The notes under the pieces are model-generated. The model made no database searches. It was not told the origin of the DNA and worked only from the letters and a program-made list of their open reading frames with translations. Source: Branchipolynoe longqiensis (taxonomy: Eukaryota; Annelida; Polychaeta; Phyllodocida; Polynoidae). Taken from it: 64,000 nt of DNA. Positions 53,455-63,881 of this stretch are shown here, in pieces. The translations under genes and the position numbers were made by a program. Within the stretch, counting starts at the first letter, position 1; the number at the start of each line of letters is the position of its first letter. The DNA is taken from NCBI GenBank assembly GCA_030323885.1, contig CM059197.1, positions 35,643,484 through 35,707,483 on the forward strand, read 5' to 3'.

Positions 53455-54115
53455 TGCACATGGTGACCTCATAGTGCTGCCTCCATTGGGAGACCAGCAT
53501 GTCATGAGCATGACCTGATGCCCTACTAATTCAAATTATCCTGATAATGAGCAAACCAGTTCTTGCCCTATCCTATTTGTTCCGAACACCAGGCTGGGTA
53601 GTGACAATTATCAATTTTGTAAGTCACTGGTATGCAGGTAATGCAGTACCTCAGATACCTCAGGGAGTTTCATGCCCCTGCCTTGCAAAGTTGTAAACCA
53701 CTGCCTTGTGGTACAAGTTCTGGTTCTTGATTGAATCAAAGGCTAAGGGGGCAAACCCTAACAGAAAACCATGTTATTGTGGCAGAATTAAGGGCGGTGA
53801 TGAATGGAACTCCCAACATCTCCCGACCAGCCACTACAGGGACATATAGTTTGCGCCTGTCTTGACATGTTCTTGCCGGTGTGAGACCTCTATTTGCTAC
53901 CTGAAAGAGTGCCGCTAGTAACTTGCAAAAGCCAGCAGCACTTCAACACTTTGCAAGCAGCTTTTATGAAATGTACAACCACACAAAGCGGCGGTTAAGT
54001 AATGAAAGCGGTCTTTGTCACATTGCGACTGACAGCATGATGAAGTCACTGGTTTGACATGGTTGGGATTTGAAGCCATGACCTCTGGCATGGGAATGTG
54101 GCTCGATGAAGACCA
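53455..54115 (-). mobile_element. SINE family A split by a LINE-derived insert
   Basis: Body at 53455-53631 and head side at 54043-54115 ('aagtcactggtttgacatgg', 'ttgaagccatgacct'). The halves join exactly once the insert and one TSD copy are removed. Confidence 0.88.
53632..54042 (+). mobile_element. 411-bp LINE-derived nonautonomous retroposon
   Basis: TSD AAGTCACTGGT at 53621-53631 and 54043-54053. Its part 'gggacatatagtttgcgcct...tatgaaatgta' matches 24672-24810 and 'taatgaaagcggtctttgtc...gcatgatg' matches 25415-25460. The LINE frame lying between them at 24815-25417 is missing. It has about 200 bp more at the 5' end than the longer copy. Confidence 0.88.
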
Positions 54116-54122
54116 ACCCTTA

Positions 54123-54694
54123 AGCCCATGTCACACCTTACCGGATTGACCAACGGACATAAACCGGACAAAGAATTGTCTAGTCTGGTGGTGTCCGATG
54201 TCAAAATGTATCGAAATGTGTCAAATTGTTCCGCTATCGCGTCAACAGATGCTGGACGAACGGACATGAAACAGACATGAACCGGATATGAATGGATAGC
54301 CACCGGATGATAACCAGACAACAACCGAATGTCAAATGGATGTACCGGACTGATCACGGACACGCCGAAAACATATATTGACCGAATTCCCGCAACACCG
54401 TCAACAGACACTGCAGGAAGCAAACTAGAGATGTAACGGATGGGTACTGGACATGAGACGGACAAAACAGACTAAACGGTCTTAAACCGCACACCAACCA
54501 TACACGTCAGTCTGGTTGTGTCCGGTACAAGTTTTGTGCATGTTCAAAACTTGCTACCGTACACACCGGACACCACCGGAGAGAGAATGGACACGCCGGA
54601 TGAGTACCGTATATAAACCGTAAATTGCCGTATTTCACCGGACAGTGTCCGGTTTCTGTCTGGACCCTCAATCCGGTGAGGTGTGACTGGGGCT
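54123..54694 (-). mobile_element. Harbinger-like MITE, family F3, copy 3 (572 bp)
   Basis: Ends AGCCCATGTCACACCTTACC and 'ggtgaggtgtgactggggct', exact TTA TSD (54120-54122, 54695-54697). Palindrome at 54529-54552. The 139-codon minus frame is made of 'ccggac/gtccg' words. Confidence 0.94.
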
Positions 54695-55011
54695 TTACAT
54701 CCGAATATGTGTGTTCAAAGTTTCGCTGGTACCTCAGGAAGGACGGTGGCTGTGACCCATCATGCCAGGTCACAGCTACAGCTTACACGGTGGAAAGTAG
54801 GAGGGGGGGTGTGTGGTGAATACACATACTTTATTTTATCTAATTAAAATATTTGCTCAGATAATAGACATTGGAAACAAATGTATGGTAACAAACAATA
54901 TTGCAAAGTTTGTTAATCAGGTGTAAAGTGAGGTTAAAATACAGAGTCAGTAATGAAGCATAGGACTGGGAGAGGCACTCACTCACCCTAACATCAACCA
55001 TGTAACCATGT

Positions 55012-55312
55012 TTATTTGTTTGTTGGGGTTTTATGTCCTAGCAACATATATCATCATATCAGGATGGATATCAACTTGTGACAGTGCACATAAGTGCTGC
55101 CCCACTGAGAGATCAGGTGGATGGCACCATGACCCAATATCCCACTCACTCTGTGATATTACCTCGACACTGACCTAAACCACTCCTTGTCCTATCCTAG
55201 CAATGCCGAGCACCAGGCTAGGTAGCAACTAGTATCAATTTTGTAAGTCATTGGCTTGACTTGGCCGGGATTCGTAGTCACGACCTTCCGCACGTGCTCT
55301 ACCGATTTGGGA
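55012..55312 (-). mobile_element. SINE family A
   Basis: 'ttgtttgttggggttttatg' to 'ccttccgcacgtgctctaccga'. 54698-55011 is unassigned. Confidence 0.87.
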
Positions 55313-55504
55313 GCAGTGTAAGTTGAAGCGGTGACCCTGCATGCTGCTTCTCAGCTTCAGTCCTTTATAAGGGACCAGTGGAAGTCTGACTACAACATAC
55401 AACATACACGATCCGCATAAAATAGAGTTTGGGACGCGTAAATTATATCCATGTCTGAAATTCCTGACCCAGAACAGGTCCAAAGGCGCAATATTTCCAC
55501 CAGG

Positions 55505-55600
55505 GAGCCTAGGTAGGGCAATGGTTAGCATATGCTAGCGCTGGAATGGAAAGAGGTTTAGGTTCGAATCTTACTCTGGGTGGAATATTTGCCTTTGTCA
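55505..55600 (+). mobile_element. SINE family 3 head fragment
   Basis: 'gggagcctaggtagggcaat', A-box-like 'gcaatggttagcat', B-box-like 'ggttcgaatcttactctggg'. 55601-56147 has no element, but (CCACCC)n at 55865-55965. Confidence 0.6.
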
Positions 55601-56147
55601 TTAGCACCTTTACAAGAGTCATATTCTATCTTGAATATTATGAATAAGTGAAGTTGCGTTTGTCCATTTGTCTGACTCTTTACGCCACTCGTGAGCCCCA
55701 ATCAGATGGGACTCAGAGACAGTTGATTGTGACTGTGGGTGTGTCTGGCTGTGTGCGTGGGTGGGGGTGGGTTGCCATGTATCCCTCAATTGCGCCCTTG
55801 CTTCGTCATTGGAGCCAGCAGGTGGCAGCACGCGAGTCTGGGTGCCCCCTGATTGGGGAGGACCTAGATAGACTCCCCACCCACCCCACCAACCTCCAGC
55901 CCCCCACCCCCCACCCCACCAACCTCCAGCCCCCCCACCCCCACCCCCACCCCACCGCCTTCCCCAGCTATATAGTACCGGAGCGTCCCGTGAGAGGTCA
56001 CACTGCTCTGTAGACACTATAAACCGGGGCAGCGGTACAAACACCACAGCGCCATCTGATGGTTCATTAGAGAGAAGGCGGGGGCTTGGTCCGCTGTTAT
56101 TTTGTGAGGGTAGCCCTTAGACCACAGTTTTGTCGCAGTCTGCACTG

Positions 56148-56455
56148 AACTCACAGGCAAGGAGCCGCGTAGTTAGGTAGGCGTGGATAGACTGATTGCA
56201 CCTGGGAGCCCAGACATATAAATGGTTGATATGCTCACCCCGGAATGGGAGACATATGGGTTCGAATCCAACTCCAGGCATGGTGCTGCTTATGTCTGCA
56301 AAACCCCGATGACACTGGTTGTCATGGTCAGGATTCTGTGTATTCTAATATGGGCTGCATTGCATTGAACCTGACCTGTGTATACATTGTATATAGGTAA
56401 AGTTCACTGGCTGTATGCTTAACTATAGTATAAGCATTAAACAACTTATTGATGT
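56148..56455 (+). mobile_element. SINE family 3, longest copy
   Basis: 'caaggagccgcgtagttagg', 'gggagcccagacatataaat', B-box 'gggttcgaatccaactccag', '3' part 'tgggctgcattgcattgaac' and 'tgcttaactatagtataagc'. Confidence 0.7.
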
Positions 56456-56466
56456 AAACCATGTAA

Positions 56467-56961
56467 AGGTCCAGTCACATACATGTTAGTGGACGTAGTT
56501 GAATGTAGTGGAGGCTAACGTACTTGAATGTAGTTGAACATAGTTGAACGTACCAGCACCCATACTTCTCCTTGGTATTAACGTGGGTGAGCCTGAGTTC
56601 CGATTTAATCCCTAGACATGTTCAAAAGAGCACTATGTTAGAGGCTGAATTTGCATATGTGATGCTAACATACTCTAGCGTGCTCTAGCATGCTTGAACG
56701 AAGCCCTGGTCACATAGCCGTTAGTGGACGTAGGTGAACATAGGGGAGGCTAATGTAGTCGAACGTACTGGCATCCGTACCGTAACGTATTTACCCCTAC
56801 CGTAACATATTTATCCGTACAGTAACATCTGTACCAAAACCTGCCCTACCTTAACGTATTTCAACATAGTTTAACATACTTACACCACGTTTGACCTACA
56901 TTAGCCTCCACTACGTTCACCTACATTCAACTACATCCACTAACGTGTATGTGGCCGGGCA
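56467..56961 (+). mobile_element. Harbinger-like MITE, family F2, copy 2 (495 bp)
   Basis: Ends AGGTCCAGTCACATACATG and 'cgtgtatgtggccgggca', TSD TAA (56464-56466, 56962-56964). Unlike copy 1 it has only one 'cgatttaatc..tagacatgttcaaaag' block, but also carries the internal 'aagccctggtcacatagccg' (56702). Confidence 0.9.
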
Positions 56962-56989
56962 TAAAAAGCATACAATTCCAGGATGGGTT

Positions 56990-57040
56990 GTTTATTTTGT
57001 TGGGGCTTTATGTCCTAGCACCATTCGAAGTCATATCAGC
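56990..57040 (-). mobile_element. SINE-A tail fragment
   Basis: 'tttgttggggctttatgtcc' + 'tagcaccattcgaagtcatatcagca'. Confidence 0.75.
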
Positions 57041-57240
57041 ACTCCCAAGCAAGGAACCGCATACTGTTTGGGTGTGGATAGGTTGATTGCAACAGGGAGC
57101 CTAGATAGGTTAGGATGCTTATCCTTGAATCTCAGAATTGTGGGTTCGAGAGTCACTCTTAGCATGATGTTCTCTTTGTTGGCGAGAGCATGACGACAGT
57201 ACCTGAGTCAGTGACTTAGGAATGTGGTAACTGTCTACAG
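57041..57240 (+). mobile_element. SINE family 3
   Basis: 'caagcaaggaaccgcatact', 'agggagcctagataggttag', 'gtgggttcgagagtcactct'. It sits between two other SINE pieces. Confidence 0.65.
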
Positions 57241-57241
57241 G

Positions 57242-57547
57242 AAAGTTTGTTTTATTTAACGACGCTTCTAGAGCACATTGACTTTTATCATCGGCTATTG
57301 AGCGTCAAACATATGGTCATTCTGTCATATTTCTTTGGAGGAAACCCGCTGTCGCCACAAAGGCTACTCTTTCTAAGATGCATTTTAGCACAGACAGGAC
57401 AGTATATAGGACAGCCTTTGATGAACCAGTAGTCGACCACTGGTGGGAATGGAAAATAGCCCAAACTGCAAATGTGTTCATTGAACAGGATCGATAGGAT
57501 GACCCACACCTTCACAGGTGGACACTCTACCGCCTGAGCTATATTCC
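57242..57547 (-). mobile_element. SINE family 2
   Basis: 'aaagtttgttttatttaacg' to head 'ctctaccgcctgagctatat', with a short internal deletion after 'ggctactctttctaag'. Confidence 0.93.
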
Positions 57548-57739
57548 GTATGAGGCAACTTTAAAAGTTAGCATACCAAATATCTCAATCTTTTTGAAAG
57601 TAATTTTTGTAACAATATTTACTCGGTTTATTCTGAATAAAGGTTGAGTCAGAAAATGATGACAGACATTGACAGCTTAGGAATCCCTTGAGTGAAACCA
57701 TCCCAGCTTGTATTGCAATAGAATTACCACACACATGCA

Positions 57740-58085
57740 ACACAAATACAATACACTGCAAATACAAAACAAAACACACATTAAAATACAATAAAAATAC
57801 ATTACAAATATAATATAAACATAGTATAAATAAATATAATACAAATAAAACACAAATACAACACAAACGCAACACAAATACCATGAAATCATATACAAAT
57901 AGAATACAAATACAGTACAAATAAAACTCGAGTGCAACAACATACAAAATAATGCTATAATAATGCTAAAACAAAGATAATACAAAGATAATACAAGTAC
58001 AATAGAATGACAATACAAATAGAGCACAACCACAACACAAGCACTACACAAATACAATAGAAATGCAATACAGATCAACACAAAG
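57740..58085. repeat. ACAAATACAAT-type minisatellite
   Basis: Degenerate 5- to 11-bp units ('acaaatacaa', 'tacaaatacagt'). The 120- and 151-codon hydrophobic frames on the minus strand result from this composition. Confidence 0.9.
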
Positions 58086-58204
58086 CAATATAAGCAAAGC
58101 GCTAAAGAAGGGAGTGTCTGTGCGAATAGCATTTTTGTTGTTGGCGCCTTCGGTGCTGGGGTTGCTATATACTAAGACTACATGGACTGATGGACCGGGT
58201 GGTG

Positions 58205-58790
58205 GTGGAAGACTGTGGGGGTGGGGGGTGGGGGTGGGGGTGGGGGTGGGGGTTCCACTTCCGGTCCGGGAGGTTGTGGGATCAGTGAAGCCATAAACTT
58301 AAAACGGTTCATACTTGTCACTACCTAGTATGGTGCTCACTCAGCATTACGATGATAGGGCAAGGAATGGTTGGCTCAGTGTCAGAATATAATCTGACTA
58401 AGCCGGGTATCGGGTAATGATGGCCGCAGCATGGTCTACCAATGGAACCACCCATGTCATCACCTCTGCCAATTTGGATGTCCACCGCCGTGTATTATGA
58501 CTTACAGCGTCATCAAATGGGTAGTTGCTCTCATACCATGTCTAAGTGGTGTGGGAGGTTACAAATCCCTTGGGTTGGTAAAACTGTAAGCCCAGGATTT
58601 CTATCGACAAACTGTCTAATGGTGTAAACGAGTCTATTCAGACGTATCCATGATGCCATAAATCGTCAAGAAAAAAACAAACAAACAAAAACAGTGTACA
58701 AAATCCATCATAGCTGCACACTGTCCGAAGGCTGTGGTACCGGTAGGACCATGAACGTTGCTAGGACGTAAAACCCTAATAAATCAACAT
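58205..58790 (+). mobile_element. Diverged SINE-A behind a (GGGGGT)n run, internally expanded
   Basis: After (GGGGGT)n at 58210-58252, body pieces 'tacttgtcactacctagtat', 'gggcaaggaatggttggctc' and tail 'gttgctaggacgtaaaaccc' occur in order, but about 250 bp of foreign sequence lies between 'gcagcatggtctaccaatgg' and 'cacactgtccgaag'. Confidence 0.6.
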
Positions 58791-58859
58791 ATAGACTACA
58801 ACATTGATCCAAGCAGGGTGGGACGCTGGGCCTTCAGCGACCTTTTCTAAATCCGGGTT

Positions 58860-59160
58860 TTGCCCGCCTTATTGCCGACATTAATTAGCACCTGTGTGTT
58901 GGGCCACACCATGGGCAGCAGGGTATTTGCAGCATCAAGGGCGGCCCAGAATACACAGCTCCAATTACCCCTGGCGCCACTCAGCGGATGAATCTGACAA
59001 TACCGTATTGGGATAGAAGTCGAGGCAGCTGCCTGTCCGTCAATGTGAGTTCGTTTTGGATACACAGTCAGTAGTGTCATTGTGGGGAAGGGCGAGGAGT
59101 GGTGGGGGGTGGGGGTGGGGGTGGGGGGGTAGGGGTGGGGGGTGGGGTGGGAGAGGGTGA
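58860..59160. repeat. Shared conserved block and G-rich run
   Basis: 58966-58997 is the inverse of 16391-16423, with weaker similarity on both sides (about 100 bp). 59098-59155 is 'ggggtgggggtggggg'-type. Confidence 0.55.
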
Positions 59161-59164
59161 TTAT

Positions 59165-59390
59165 AAACAAAGAGAACAGGGTGCCTAGATTAGGAGTCAA
59201 ACCCATACTTCTTCGTTGTGAGGCTAGTGCCCTAACCATTAGTCTATCTAGGGTTTCAAACCCACACTTCTTATCATTTTCAGGCTAGCGTCCTAACCAT
59301 TAGTATATCTAGTATCCCTGATGCAATCACCATATCCATCCTACCAGCTGATGTGGCTCCTTGTCTGAGAGGTAAGTGTATAGTACCACA
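59165..59390 (-). mobile_element. SINE family 3, two truncated heads in tandem
   Basis: 'gtcaaacccatacttcttcg'...'ccattagtctatctaggg' and then 'ttcaaacccacacttcttat'...'agtatatctagtatccctga', followed by 'gatgtggctccttgtctgag'. Confidence 0.65.
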
Positions 59391-59435
59391 TTCGTACCCA
59401 TGCAAGTTTTTTAAATGGTTTCCGTCAATAAGGTT

Positions 59436-60296
59436 GTAGAATGGCTAAAGCTCAAATCTGGTGGTTGTGTAGGCAGGCTATAGTGACATCAATACAGACA
59501 AAGAGAAAGGAAGAGTATAAAGTGTGAAAGAAGAGAGAGAGTCAAGCCCTCTGGTTTATTATTTATATGGTCCATGGATTCAGTGTAGAGTATCACACCA
59601 CCCTTTTTCCCCAATGGGAAACAAGCGTTCTTAGCTCTACCAATAGGGATCCAGCATTCCTGGTCCCCATGGTTATCAGTGATCTGCCCACCACCACCAA
59701 GCTGTGTGGCTCAACTGGCCACCACCTGGCTTGAGCCTGAGTGTGGTGATCCTACCTGGCAGAGGGGGGAGGGGGTAGGCTCTGAGTGCACCTTAAGCCG
59801 TGTTTACACGGGAGAGTTAAATCGCTTCATATAAATCGCCTTGCCTAGTTTGCCTCACATTCGCCGTGTAAACGCGACTCTGAGGCGGCTTAGGGCTGAT
59901 TCGCTTCATATGATTCACTTTATGTAAACCACCTTGCGAGGTGGTTTATATGAAGCGATTCAGCTGGTTCCTGGGCGGCGACTAAACAAATAGTAGTACT
60001 CGCCGGCTACCGGCTCACTAAGGCTGCTGGTTCCCGGCGCCGACACACTTTCAAACTCTGTCCGTGTAAACGCGCCACTACTTCGCTTCATATAAATCGC
60101 TTTGTCTAATTCGCTTCACAATTCCCCGTGTAAACACGGCTTTACACGCAGTCTTGCCAGCACCATTATGTCTATTTACATCCCACTCAGGCACCACCAG
60201 CGGCTACATATACACATACAATCACCTGGTCATGTATACCCGATCAGTAATAGAACATTTGCATTCCCCCCAATGCCGTAAATCGGAATATTTTAC
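59436..60296 (+). mobile_element. TIR element 'D', copy 2, carrying a nested MITE
   Basis: Ends GTAGAATGGCTAAAGC / complement GTAAAATATTCCG. Flanks AAGGTT and AAGGTC suggest a 5-bp TSD AAGGT. It is interrupted at 59793 by MITE F7. Confidence 0.88.
59796..60141. mobile_element. Harbinger-like MITE, family F7 (346 bp)
   Basis: TIR AGCCGTGTTTACACGGG / 'cccgtgtaaacacggct', exact TSD TTA (59793-59795, 60142-60144). The uninterrupted site 'gagtgccccttacatacagc' is seen in D copy 1 at about 14737. A hairpin AAACCACCT...AGGTGGTTT lies at 59926-59946. The interior is built from 'ttcgcttcatataaatcgc'. Confidence 0.97.
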
Positions 60297-60348
60297 AAGG
60301 TCTTTACTGCTTATGAATACTATTAAACATGTACAGGTAATGCACTTA

Positions 60349-61019
60349 TAGGCCTGTCACACTATGATGTAAGGAGGTAACGTAAGCCGACGTAGGTGAC
60401 ATTTCGTCATTACGTTGAGGTACGTCGAGTTACGTCATGCTTACGTTAGACTGACGTCGAATTATGTCAAGTTACATCAGGCTACGTCGAGTTACGTCAG
60501 AGCGCGCTGAGGTTTTGGACATGTTGAAAACTTTTTACGTAGCTCGACGTGATGCTGTGACGTTCAGGTGACGTTACACTCACGTTACGCCAAAGTTGCG
60601 CGTGCGGGAGGGCTGCGTCGGCTACGTTAGATCAACATTGTGTTCTGTCATTGTGACGCACAGGGAGGAGGACTTTGCGGCTCACGCCGGCGACGTTGAC
60701 CTGACGCCAGCCTCTCGGTTGCCAGATATCGACTCACGTCGGGGAAAACGGTTGTGTCGGACGTGACAACGTTAAGCAATGCTAAGCGGCCCCTACTGTC
60801 ACGCTGGGGTTTCGCAAGCCTCACATTTACATAATATATAATTCCTTTGACCTCTCTCGTTGGCACGACGCTATACCGATGTTACGCTCACGTCCACTAC
60901 GCGGCATTGACGCCCATCTTGGCCACGTATTTGCATATTACGTCAAGATTTTCGATATGTTAAATTTATTTTCACATTGGACCTACACTGGCGCGTTACG
61001 TCGTAGTTTGACAGGGCCA
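60349..61019 (+). mobile_element. Harbinger-like MITE, family F6 (671 bp)
   Basis: Ends TAGGCCTGTCACACTATGAT and 'tcgtagtttgacagggcca', TSD TTA (60346-60348, 61020-61022). The interior is built from 'ttacgtcgag'. A palindrome occurs at about 60510-60533 (ggttttggacatgttgaaaac). Confidence 0.92.
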
Positions 61020-61139
61020 TTACGTATACATACACAGGGTAGGTTCAACAACCATACACCGTATATCTTGTACAACTAAAAGATCCTGGTCATGCGTACC
61101 GGCACCAGGCAGGTGACCCAGACAGAGGGAACATTGTGC

Positions 61140-61292
61140 ATAGTGTATAGAGCAGGATTCAAACCCACATATCTGGCCCTTTGGTGGGATAGTGTCCAAA
61201 CCAGTAGTCTATCTAGGCTCCCTGATTCAATCACTCTACCCACGCCTACCTCTCTACATGGCTGCTTACCAGGGAGGTTAATGCGGCCTAAT
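61140..61292 (-). mobile_element. SINE family 3
   Basis: 'caggattcaaacccacatat', 'ccagtagtctatctaggctc', 'cacgcctacctctctacatg'. Confidence 0.65.
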
Positions 61293-61765
61293 CCAGTAGA
61301 TAATCTTATTTTCTTTGTATGTCTTCGACATATATCATCCTGGAACGTCAAGGACGCTATCAGTGAGATGGGTGCCCTTTATCACTGCGGTGCATCTGGT
61401 TCTACCTAATTGCTGTGTAATGCGTAAGAATTGTGCCTGATTCATTGGGGGGGGGGGGGGAGACGTCGCCACAGCTTTCCTCTTCCCCTCCATCCAGACT
61501 CTCGCCTTGCAAACTCACGCCCACATGATCAGAATGCTCCGCCGAGGCGCCCCCTACCACCTCCTCCTAGAACTCCCCACTCGGCTGCCGCTACACCAGA
61601 ATTTCTCCAGTAGCCGAGCGGACAACTTCACTCTTCCACCCACCAACCCGACTTGAGACTCTCTACAATTTGCTGTATTAATCACCTTTTTCTGTATTAG
61701 TGACGGTAATCGCTTTAAACCACTGTACTCGCTCACTTGACCCCTAGGGTTTGAACACTCTTTAC
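61293..61765. other. No gene recognised
   Basis: Unique sequence with a G14 run at 61447-61460 and a C/T-rich stretch at 61480-61620. Confidence 0.5.
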
Positions 61766-62634
61766 GGCAATATGTTTGTTTGTTGATGTTTTACATCCTA
61801 GCAATATCTAAGGTCATATCATGATGGGTACCGACTTGTGACAGTGCACACTCATGGCAACTTTATAGTGCTGCCCCACTGGGAAATCAGGCCGCCAGCA
61901 CCATGACCTGATATCCCACTCAGTCACATTATCCTGACACTGAGCGAACCAGTCCTTGCCATATCCTAGTAATGCTGAGCGCCAAGCTAGGAAGCAACAA
62001 GTTTACATTTTTACATCATTAGTTTGACTCGACCAAGGTTCGAACCCACAAACTCATGGGTTCGGATCCCCCGATCTCCCAAAACAGGATTAAAATATTC
62101 CGATATACAGCATAGGGGGGAATGCAAATGTTCTCTTACTGATTGGTGTACATGACCAGGCGCATGTATGTATATGTAAGGGCTGGTGGTGCCTGAGTGG
62201 GATGTAAATACACATAGTGGGGTTGGCAGTTCTGAGTGTGAGGGCACTCAGGGCCTACCCCCTCTGCTGGGATAGTGATCGCCACACTCAAAGGTCAAGG
62301 TTGGTGGTGGCCATGGGGCCATACAGCTTGGTGGTGGTGGGCAGACCACTGGTAGCCATGGGGACCAGGAATGCTGGATTCCTATTGGTAGGGCCAAGAA
62401 TGCTTGTTTTCCATTGGAGGAAAGGGGTGGGGTGATACTCTACAATGAACCCAAGTAACAATATAAATAATAAACCAGAGGGCTTGACTCTCTCTTCTTC
62501 TTTATACTTTATACTCTTCCTTTCTCTTGGTCTGTATTGATATCAATATAGCCTGCCTACACAACCACAGATTAGAGCTTTAGCCATTTTACAAGGAGAC
62601 GGACGCTCAACTCCTTCTGCCACCCGGTCTGGTC
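61766..62634 (-). mobile_element. SINE family A split by TIR element D
   Basis: 61766-62089 (tail to variable arm, 'ccgatctcccaaaacagga') continues at 62593-62634 ('aaggagacggacgctcaact'...'cacccggtctggtc'). The interruption is D copy 3. Confidence 0.9.
62090..62592 (-). mobile_element. TIR element 'D', copy 3 (503 bp)
   Basis: Reverse copy of 59436-60296 without the F7 insertion. Flanks cagga (62085-62089) and aagga (62593-62597) support a 5-bp TSD. Confidence 0.9.
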
Positions 62635-62919
62635 TTTACGGCAATAAACACTCTTTACCTCCACTCCGCCTCCGTCTTCTACTTTTGCGAATCAGAGAAC
62701 CTAATTAGTCAAATGCAGTGGTCATGTTGGCACCATCATGCATAATTCATTGATACCATTATATAACCTTAGCTACGATCGATTATTACATGTCCATTTT
62801 TATCCAATCAGCTCTTTAAAAGTAGGTCACATTGACGTCGTTCATATACGTCACGTTGGTTTTGAGTCTGAAACATTTTGTATAATAAATATATTTTAAT
62901 GATCAATTTTGTTTTATAA

Positions 62920-63402
62920 TATATATATATATATATTAGGTCGATTGTTATACAGTAAACTCTGTCTAAATCGAGCGACCATGGGACCGACTTTAAATGG
63001 TCCATTTAGGGAGGTAGTCGGTTGGGGGAGGTTTTTTTTAATCGTTACAATGGTATTGTATCGGCGACCCTTTGGGACCCAAATAAAGCGATCGATATAG
63101 AGGAGTGGTCGATCTGTGGAGATATTTGGTTAGACAGGTTGTACTGTAATCCATTTCATCTTGGTTTGAAGTAACTCGTATTCTAAAGGGTTATTATTAT
63201 CTGATTGTCTTTTTTTAATTGTTTTTTTAAATAGATATTTGATGTGGAAACGTTTAACTAAATGTCTTGGTCTTCAAACCGAAATGCTTTGCTTGCATCA
63301 TAGATTTCAGTATTAACAGGTTCTATTAGATTGTCTTAGCGTTCCTTCTGATGTGGTAATTAATGACCTTTTGATGCGCGCACCAGTATCTAAGTTGGAC
63401 AT
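62920..63402 (+). mobile_element. K-element body fragment containing a pogo-like MITE
   Basis: 'atattaggtcgattgtta' and, after the insert, 'atccatttcatcttggtttgaagtaac', 'aacaggttctattagattgt', 'gcaccagtatctaagttgg' follow the K sequence of 22310-22550. 62635-62919 is unassigned (CCAAT-like 'atccaatcag' at 62797, TA run at 62920-62936). Confidence 0.75.
62953..63146. mobile_element. pogo/Tc1-mariner-like MITE (194 bp), TA TSD
   Basis: CAGTAAACTCTGTCTAA against complement CAGTACAACCTGTCTAA, flanked by TA at 62951-62952 and 63147-63148. The host K sequence is continuous across it. Confidence 0.88.
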
Positions 63403-63403
63403 G

Positions 63404-63550
63404 TGACCAGACGGGATGGCCGAATGAGTTAGAGCATCCATCTCCCGTGTTGGTAGATCGTGGGCTCGTGGGTTCGAACCCTGGTCGAGTCAAACCGATG
63501 ACTTAACAATTTATACTTATCGCTTCCTAGCCTGGCGCTCGGCATTATTA
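63404..63550 (+). mobile_element. SINE family A, 3'-truncated
   Basis: 'gaccagacgggatggccgaa', B-box 'gggttcgaaccctgg', stops after 'ggcgctcggcattatta'. 63551-63878 is unassigned. Confidence 0.9.
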
Positions 63551-63881
63551 ACTGCAAAATGTTGGATCAGACTGGTTGGATCAGTCGTTGGTCGACTTAT
63601 CTTCTATGGTTACTAAGACAGTGTCGCCAATATGCTGCAACTAATATGCTATGATATATGAAGGCAATAACAATTAATGCTGTATTTACCGTTCCATATA
63701 TTGGCCTTCTTATTGCAATTAAGAGGCATCATCAACGGCTCATATGAGCTCGTATATTATCACCAACAATGTCGGATGAAAATGTTCGCACCAGTGGGTG
63801 GTGAAAAAAAAAAAGGGTGATGGCAACTTTTAATAATTTGCACCATGTACGAATATCTCTCAGTAGTGATGATGCTATTTA

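Noticed and set aside
57585..58132. Hydrophobic 120/151-codon minus frames as membrane proteins
   Set aside because: They are translations of an ACAAATACAAT minisatellite and the reverse of a SINE edge.
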